Source: Saussurea involucrata (lineage: Eukaryota; Streptophyta; Magnoliopsida; Asterales; Asteraceae). Taken from it: a stretch of DNA of 64,000 bases. Location: the NCBI GenBank assembly GCA_033807775.1, contig CM066315.1, positions 3,476,501 through 3,540,500 of the forward strand, in the 5' to 3' direction. The notes beneath the pieces were generated by a model, which searched no databases, was not told where the DNA came from, and saw nothing but the letters and a program-made list of their open reading frames with translations. Numbering within the stretch: the first letter of the stretch is position 1; every line of letters begins with the position of its first letter. The translations under genes were made by a program, and so were the position numbers. This document shows, in pieces, positions 58,101 through 64,000 of the stretch.

Positions 58101-59947
58101 GTACAAGCTCCGGGAAGTAGCGGGAACGAGAGAATAGAACTTTTGGAGAGATTCAGGCTTAGAGATAACAAAGGATCTAGTTATTCTTTGAAATCTTTGG
58201 GACAGTTGTTTAGATAACTCGATTAATCTGATTGTTATGAGGTGATTAGATTAATAAGTTATTTAAGTAATGTCAGTTGTATATAAAAACCTTACATTTG
58301 ATCCTCAGGTTATATAAGTTTGAAAGTTTTGATCATAACTGGTGGAAATTTCAAGGTTTAAATTGACTCTGTTTCAGGGTGTTTCAGGTAGGATCGAGGG
58401 GTCTCGTGTGTTTGTGTTCGAAAAAGCTATCGCCGGTCGTCGCCGCCGCCGGCGACCACCGCTGCCGGAGGTGGCAGTGGGTGGCGCCTGCGGCCCAAAA
58501 CCTAAAACCCCCTCGTTGGAACCCTAAGGCTGCCGGAGTCGAGCACTAACCGCCTAATCTTTTTTTCAAAAAAAAAATCACCGGTTATCTTTTTATGTAA
58601 ATTCTTAGTGTGCCGTCCAGTTTTCGTGTGATCGTAACTTTTCGGTCGTAACTCCGTTTGAGCCGAAACTGGCGCCCACGGTTCAAGTTCAGGGTCGAGC
58701 ACGTTTTCCGTGTTTTGGCGAAAAACTGGTTCGGTCTCTAACTGGGCGAAAAAGTGGTCGCAAGTTCGGTGATTCGTCATTTTATGTGTAAAACTCTGGA
58801 ATCTGCCACTGTTTTGTGTAGACCATAACTTTCGGCTCGTAACTCGTTTTGAGGTGAAATTGGTGCCCAAAGTTCCCAAATCGAGTTGGGAAGGTTTTTC
58901 GTGTTTTGCCGAAAGTCTGATTAAGCCCGTAGCTAGGCTGTATTGGGCTGTTTGTGCAGGCTGGACCGAAAACTGACAGTTTTGGTAATCGTTCGTATTT
59001 AATTCATAATAAATTGTAGAAAAATCGTTAGGAGGCGTATTATATGTCCTTGGAACCCTAACTCAGAGGACTTTCTGGTCACGAAATAATATTGGGAATT
59101 TTCTGAGTTTTAAGGGGGTCGAAACGGGTCCCGAACAGACCTGTTTTGTGAGAACAGAAATTAGTTTTAGTGACGGTTTAAGCGTGTGTCGTGTCATAGG
59201 GTCCGAGTCTCGTATTGACACGTTTTAACATGCGTTTAGGTGCTGGAAAGTGACTGTAATTGTGAAGCTTGATTTGTGTTGATTAAGCTAGGCGCGCATT
59301 TGAGGTGAGTTCTCTCACTATATCTAATATTAGTTGTTTTATCATTGCTGCAATACGTGTGTGGTAGCTTAATGTGATTGTGTTGTGGAACTAGATAGTG
59401 GGGTGTCTAGTTGATACTATGTTGCCATGTTAACTCGGTGGGACCGAGGGTCCGGCGGGGCCGGAGGTTTTATACGCGGGGCGTAGAGACTCGGTGGGAC
59501 CGGGGATTCGGCGGGGCCGAAGATGTTATCATGTGGTCGGTGGGACCGACTTGTGCCTCTTTGGTGGGTGGGTGTGGATATACATGTTTATGATTTTGTT
59601 CGTATACTTGTATGCTTGTTTATGTGTCACTATCTGTTTTAGGGGTAGTGTGGAATAACTGTATTACTTATGGTGTTTGAATTCACTAAGCTTCGTGCTT
59701 ACCCTTTCCCAATAAACTGTGGTTTCAGGTCCGAGCGGCTCCAAGGCGGGATGAGTACACACTGGCGCGCGAGGAGAGTGGGTTGACTTATAGTTTTGAT
59801 AATTAAACATTGTTTCCGCTGGTTTTAATTTATAAAGATATTAATTATGTGTTTGCAAACGAAACGTTGGTATCAATTAATGAGTTGTTATAAATAAATT
59901 GTTTATTTTAAAATTTTAAATTTGCTCGAAATTTTTGGGATGTTACA
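55169..59947 (+). mobile_element. Solo LTR A, complete, interrupted by solo LTR B
   Basis: It starts TGTAAAGCCC and ends GGGATGTTACA, with perfect 5-bp duplications AAGAG at 55164-55168 and 59948-59952. Solo LTR B occupies 55799-58386, leaving about 2.19 kb of LTR A. A GC-rich tract (CGCCGGTCGTCGCCGCCGCC) lies at 58430-58460, and a decayed GGTGGGACCG / CGGCGGGGCCG repeat at about 59437-59555. Internal retroelement sequence is absent. The insertion is inside the MULE 54639-60704. Confidence 0.93.
55799..58386 (+). mobile_element. Solo LTR B nested in LTR A (copy 2)
   Basis: Duplicate of 28602-31189, with GGTAG duplications on both sides and the 44-bp minisatellite at 56404-56624. Confidence 0.93.
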
Positions 59948-60716
59948 AAGAGCAACTCCAATAGATTTTCTGCAGAGCGGCTCACAGTATCCATTGATTC
60001 CAATGTCGCCTCCTCCATTGCCGTTTAGGATGTCGGCGATGAAATTCAAGCTCCGTTCAAACCGTCATCTGGAAGAAACCCCATTCAAACCAGGGTCCAT
60101 CTGGAAGAAACCAATCGAGAATCTCGAGAGACAATCGATCTGGAACCAGATCTGGAAGATCTAGACGAGAACCTACAGAGACAATCGATTTGGAACTATA
60201 TCGATCTCGACAAGAACCTTTTCAAGTTATGTTTTCGTTAATCAATTTGGAACTACAGGGATGTAAAAATTTTCATCGATTTTGTTTTTGCTTTTGTATA
60301 TTGATCTCGACGTGGAAGCAGTCAGTCAAAATTAGTTTTTGTTTTAGATTTAGGGTTCTTGACAATAATGTTAAATATTGCATTTTGATGAGTTTGATCT
60401 TCATTTGATGAGTTTGGACTGTTGATTGATTATGTGGGTGTGTTTTCTAATGGTTACTGGTGGTTTTCATTGGAGAAGGTAGCCGGAGAAGATGGTATTC
60501 AATAAGAAAACCTGAAATGACAAAAATGCCCCTCACGTGAGGGGCACGTGAGACGCTTAACAGAGCATTTTTAACGAAAGTTAACTCCAGGGACCCCCGT
60601 CGTGAGAAAAGCGTAGACAAGGGACCCCATCCATGAATTTTAGGGTTTAGGGACCTTTATCGTAATAGGTACCAAACCACATGGACAAAATATGTAATTT
60701 ACTCTATTATTTTAAA

Positions 60717-62312
60717 GAGTAAACTACACTTTTGGTCCCTGTCGTTTAGTGTTTATAACACATTTGGTCCCTACAGTTTAAAATTTACACTTTAGCCACT
60801 ACAGTTTGCTATTTGGTCCGGATTTGGTCCCTGGATCTAACAGCCGTTAAAAACTCTCGTTAACTGAGGGGCATTTCGGTCTTTTTAGGTTTTCATCACA
60901 TTTTCTGTTAAAAATAAATGAAAATAAAAATTGCAGGGACTAAAAATGTAATTTTAAAAAGACTGTAATTTCAATCATCTTCATTTTCATTTCTTTCAAA
61001 AAAAATCATCTTCATTTTCATCTTGATTCAATTCAACCATGTCCTCTGCAATAATCCCTTCACCCAATTCCAATTCCAATCACACAAATCTCAAACACCA
61101 TACTGATAATAATAATATTGATGAAGAATCCACCACCCGAAGAATCCGCCTCATGTCTCTCCACCTAACTCCGTCGTCGGACCACCACCACCACCTTCTC
61201 CAGTTGGAATCGTATTCGGCATGCGCCAAGATGAGCGTGAACGCCGATAAACTGTCGAGTTATTTGAGGGGAAAACACAGGGACATTCAAGAAAGGGTTT
61301 TCGAGTATTTCAATTCCATACCTGATCTTCAAACTCCTATTGAGATTTTGAAAGACGAGTATCGAGAGCTTTGTATGCGGCAACTTGTGGGGCTTGTTAG
61401 AGAGGCTGGTATTAGACCTTTTAGGTATGTTGTTAAAGATCCTTCAAAGTATTTTGCAATTATTGAAGTTGTTGGTAGTGTTGATATGTCTATTGGCATC
61501 AAATTGGGCATCCTAATTTTTGTTCTTCTATCAGTTTATTACAGTTGGGGTTTTATGAATTCAAAATTGTTGTTTATAATTGGGGTTTTGTGAATTCGAA
61601 TTCTTGTTTAGGAATCATTTATGTTGGAAGATGATTTGCCTTCATCAAACGATTGGTTTCACTGTGTAATCGACGAATTTGGGTTAAGGGGTTTTCGAGA
61701 TTAGAGATGGTGGTGAGGGTACGAGATGGTTTGCTCAAATCGAGTTAAACCCAGAAGGATGGAGGTGCAGAGGGTAGAGAAGTGGAGAGAGGTGACGTGC
61801 TTCGATGGTTACATACTTGCATCAAGGGAGAAAATGGGTGGGAGATGAGGAAGAAGGTCGCCAGAAAAGGGGGTAGGGACGATATGTGCAGGGGGTTTCA
61901 CTTGAAAAAAATGATGCACACGAAAGGGGACGAAACCACAGGGAAGTGTCGTCGATGAGGTCATTGGGCCGGCGAGGAAACGAGAGTTTCACCGGAGGAG
62001 GTGACCGGAGGACGAAACCACGTGTGTATATATATATATATATAATTATATATTATATTATTTCAGTTTTTTTAAAATTACATTTTTAGTCCCTACAATT
62101 TTTATTTTTATTTATTTTTAACAGAAAATGTGATGAAAACCTAAAAAGGTTGAAATGCCCCTCAGTTAACGAGAGTTTTTAACGGCTGTTAGATTCAGGG
62201 ACCAATTCCGGACCAAATAGCAAACTGTAGTGGCTAAAGTGTAATTTTTAAACTGTAGGGACCAAATGTGTTATAAACACTAAACTACAGGGACCAAAAT
62301 TGTAGTTTACTC
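60717..62312 (+). mobile_element. Pack-MULE carrying an ACX2-like exon
   Basis: Perfect 9-bp duplications TATTTTAAA lie at 60708-60716 and 62313-62321. Terminal inverted repeats of about 248 bp (60717-60964 and 62064-62312) begin GAGTAAACTACA(C/A)TTTTGG and are nearly identical. The 1.1-kb interior contains the 5' exon of an acyl-CoA oxidase gene plus further non-TE sequence (61594-62030), and no transposase. This is the standard structure of a Pack-MULE. High terminal-repeat identity suggests a fairly recent insertion. Confidence 0.93.
61039..61593 (+). pseudogene. ACX2: Captured N-terminal exon of an acyl-CoA oxidase (ACX2-like)
   Basis: A 184-residue frame starts at the ATG at 61039. Residues 34-157 match the N-terminus of plant long-chain acyl-CoA oxidase 2 (RGKHRDIQERVFEYFN, PDLQTPIEILKDEYREL, GLVREAGIRPFRYV, EVVGSVDMSIGIKLG). 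The peroxisomal targeting signal type 2 is intact: R35-I36-x5-H42-L43 (RIRLMSLHL). The family enzyme is a peroxisomal FAD enzyme that starts beta-oxidation of long-chain acyl-CoAs. After residue 157 homology stops where exon 1 of the parent gene would end, and the frame runs into intron-like sequence before a stop. All FAD-binding and catalytic parts are missing, so no oxidase activity is expected. It lies inside a Pack-MULE, and the parent gene is not in this window. Confidence 0.88.
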
Positions 62313-62455
62313 TATTTTAAATAATTAGAAATTTTCAAATTCACAACATTTAAATTCAAACAATATATCATGAATATTTGGTGCTTAGTTGATGATGTAC
62401 TATTATACAAGTTGTTGTAGATGGCGGCGAATTGTTGTACCTTTTTGTTTAAGTC

Positions 62456-62578
62456 TGAATATTTGGTGCTTAGTTGATGATGTGTTCTATATTTTTCACG
62501 ACACATCAACGTATAAAACACATTCTCGATGCGACCCCAGAAGCTATCTATATTTATATAACAATAATAATAATTATG

Positions 62579-62614
<36 letters not shown>

Positions 62615-63105
62615 TTAATAGTACCTCTGCTTTGTGCGTTACCGGTTTTTGGGTCCTCCGAAACGTCGATCCACGCCTTTGCTAAAGCCGTTTCCTCCTC
62701 TCTAGTCCACTGTTGTCGAGTGGCTCTTTTTTCAAACTTTTTCTTTTGTCGTGACGGGTTTGGGCTTGGTTGTCGATCCGGGGATGATTGTTGTGTGGAG
62801 ATCGTATGTGGTGTTTCCGGAACAATCTCTTCAAGATTGATTCCGGTGTTGAAAGCGGGTTGAGGAAGTTCAAAATTTGGAGGCGCAAAACCTTGTAGGA
62901 TCATGCCTTCACGAGACATTGGATGAATAGATTGTGGGAAACCAACGTTCGGGGCATATTGCGGATAATAAGGATTATATGGAGTTTGTTGCGGAAAATA
63001 AGGAGTTTGTTGAAATGGTTGGAAACCAACGTTTTGGGTTTCTTGCGGTGAACCCGAGCTCGTCGATCGGTTACTACGGGGTGTGGGTGGGGTGTTTGAA
63101 TTCAT
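62456..63105 (-). pseudogene. Harbinger ORF1: Myb/SANT-like DNA-binding protein, truncated
   Basis: Exon 1 (62625-63105) starts MNSNTPPTPRSNRSTSS, has a Gln/Pro/Phe-rich low-complexity middle, then a basic tract and the Myb/SANT-like helix RQQWTREEETALAKAWIDVS, ending DPKTGNAQSR. A 77-bp intron (62548-62624) made mostly of AAT repeats joins to exon 2 (up to 62547): DSFWGRIENVFYTLMCREKY then RTHHQLSTKYSDLNKKVQQF. This is the trihelix-like partner protein of PIF/Harbinger elements, often annotated in plants as 'glutathione S-transferase T3-like'. It normally helps bring the transposase to the element ends. Homology fades after AAIYNNLYNS near 62400, where a 27-bp duplication (62371-62397 and 62457-62483) shifts the frame. 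Confidence 0.8.
62561..62613. repeat. AAT microsatellite within the ORF1 intron
   Basis: A run of AAT/ATT triplets fills most of the short intron of the ORF1 pseudogene. In other frames it yields poly-Ile or poly-Asn stretches, which are not real proteins. Confidence 0.9.
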
Positions 63106-63432
63106 GATGAGAGAATTTAGAGGATTGAGAGTGAAAAATGAATTGAGAGAATTTAAAGGATTGAGAGAATTGGTGTGAAAAATGAATGAGATTTGAGGTT
63201 AATTTATAGGGTTTGGAAATATAGAAAAAATGACCGTTTGGATTTTTGAATTATTACCGTTTGGAATTAAAAAAAATGAAAAAAAAATAATTATATTCGG
63301 GTATGCGGGCTGGGGAACCCGAGCCTCGAGCCCGCGCCCCTTACCCGCTCGAACCCGCTTCATCCGTACCCGCTACCCGCCAACCCGCGTGGTGAACCCG
63401 AGCCCGAAGCCGCTCCGGTACGGAAGGCCTTA

Positions 63433-63971
63433 TTAAGTGTCTTTTTTATTTAATATCACACAGTCATATTTTAAAGGGAAATTAATTAAAATACCCCAAG
63501 TTTGACCAACTGTTACCGAAATACCCTAAATTTTTTCAATTTTGCAAAAATACCCAAAATACCCGCGATGGATCCCGCGATCGCGGGCTAGGGCTGACGT
63601 GGCACGTACTTTGGGTACAAATGCCCCGCGAAGCCCCTCAACTTTGGCCGCGGTGCACTTTTGGTCCCTGCCCGCGATCGCAGCCCGCGATGGGCGAAAA
63701 TTTACACTTTTGGTCCCTGAAATTTTACACTTTCAGCCCCTAAACTTAGACGAATCTTGCATGCTTTTACTGTTTTTTTCCACAATTATTGTACTTTGAA
63801 GACCGATTTGTGGTTGAAATTCATTTGCATGTTTGAGATTTCATCCATAAATACCAGTAAGATGCAATTCACAATTCACACTTCCTCTTGCTTTCTTTCT
63901 TGATTTCTCTCTTGCTTTCTTTCTTTGAATTGTTTTCTCTCTTGATTTCTCTTCTCTCATTTAATCCACAA
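63433..63971 (+). other. Right-edge flank, possible promoter of the ORF that starts at 63972
   Basis: No gene is seen. GC-rich CCCGCGATCGCGGG-type palindromic sequence lies at 63565-63690. 'TTTTGGTCCCTG' motifs recall the MULE ends, but no inverted partner was found in the window. A TATA-like CATAAATACC lies at about 63845 and CT-rich leader repeats (TTTCTTTCTTGATTTCTCTC) at 63885-63960. Confidence 0.4.
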
Positions 63972-64000
63972 ATGGCATCGTCGTCAAACCCTAAGGCTAC
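63972..64000 (+). CDS. Start of an unidentified ORF running off the window
   Basis: ATG at 63972-63974 opens MASSSNPKA and is still open at the window end. It follows a TATA-like box and a pyrimidine-rich leader. Nine residues are too few to assign a family; it may equally belong to another transposon. Confidence 0.35.

Larger units (their letters stand above)
32257..59453. repeat. Large tandem duplication, copy 2
   Basis: This is a direct repeat of 5101-32256 that abuts it with no spacer. The 3 bp TCC is shared by the left end (5098-5100), the junction (32254-32256) and the right end (59451-59453), which is typical of end joining or replication switching at microhomology. Past 59453 the LTR A sequence continues uninterrupted, so copy 2 keeps the ancestral right context. 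Copy 1 keeps the ancestral left context. Confidence 0.97.
54639..60704. mobile_element. Complete MULE carrying nested solo LTRs
   Basis: Perfect 9-bp duplications TATTATTTT lie at 54630-54638 and 60705-60713. The inverted ends start GAGTAAATTACATAT(A/T)TTG and stay similar for about 170 bp (left 54639 to about 54815, right about 60530-60704, with a GGTTTAGGGACC block). Without the inserted LTRs it would be about 1.28 kb. The interior holds an exon-like fragment (minus strand, ending 55098) and another host-like stretch at 59953-60500 with a repeated ATCTGGAAGAAACC-type motif. There is no transposase, so it is probably a Pack-MULE. Confidence 0.88.
62322..63429 (-). mobile_element. Truncated PIF/Harbinger element carrying ORF1
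   Basis: The right end reads, in reverse, GGCCTTCCGTACCGGAGCGG and abuts a TTA (63430-63432), the typical target of the superfamily. GC-rich subterminal sequence (63296-63425) and an ORF1 gene follow inward. No left terminal repeat was found before the MULE at 62312, so the left part is lost. The end sequence differs from the transposase-bearing element by a single base within its first 13 bp, indicating the same family. Confidence 0.75.

Noticed and set aside
28602..59947. One very long LTR running from TGTAACATCCC to GGGATGTTACA
   Set aside because: Target duplications show two separate solo LTRs: GGTAG around 28602-31189 and AAGAG around 55169-59947.
62474..62863. 129-aa plus-strand ORF with a poly-Ile run
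   Set aside because: It is the opposite strand of the ORF1 pseudogene read through an AAT microsatellite.

Overview
This is nuclear DNA from a flowering plant, most likely a eudicot. Genes are intron-rich and AT-rich, and they sit among nested retrotransposons, solo LTRs, MULEs, PIF/Harbinger elements, MITEs, TRIMs and a SINE. The family could be Asteraceae, but that is only an impression. No bacterial-style operons, CRISPR arrays or phage genes are present.

The window is dominated by one direct tandem duplication of about 27.2 kb. Copy 1 runs 5101-32256 and copy 2 runs 32257-59453. The copies differ by roughly a dozen substitutions seen by eye, homopolymer and microsatellite length changes, and one 54-bp indel. 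The junction (TCC at 32254-32256) joins the middle of a host exon to the middle of a solo LTR, with only 3 bp of shared sequence. Either the duplication is very recent or the assembly has joined two haplotypes.

Layout: 1-2914 is the 5' part of a Ty1/copia element on the minus strand, frameshifted and cut by the window edge. 4120-8232 (-) is a host gene for an EDR2-like C-terminal (DUF1336) protein with a predicted myristoylation site; its introns carry TRIMs and MITEs. 9602-10402 is an internally deleted Harbinger element, followed by a SINE with a 17-bp target duplication. 11492-24172 (-) is a host coiled-coil gene with a 7.9-kb non-autonomous Ty3/gypsy element in an intron. At 24.2-26.1 kb a Harbinger element with an intact 428-aa DDE transposase sits just upstream of that gene's start. 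Two MULEs follow (26212-27423, and one starting at 27442), the second hosting a solo LTR (A) that itself hosts a solo LTR (B).

Copy 2 repeats all of this, except that its DUF1336 gene is truncated by the junction and ends in a few residues read from LTR A. Only copy 2 contains the complete nested MULE (54639-60704). Beyond it are a Pack-MULE (60717-62312) carrying the first exon of a peroxisomal acyl-CoA oxidase (ACX2-like, PTS2 signal retained), a truncated Harbinger ORF1 (Myb/SANT-like) at 62.4-63.4 kb, and the start of an unidentified ORF at the right edge.

I found no wholly new biological system. The most notable items are the tandem duplication and its chimeric gene end, three MULEs landing in one AT-rich site of about 24 bp, the PTS2-bearing ACX2 capture, the gypsy element with young LTRs but a ruined interior, and the two Harbinger components lying on separate elements.
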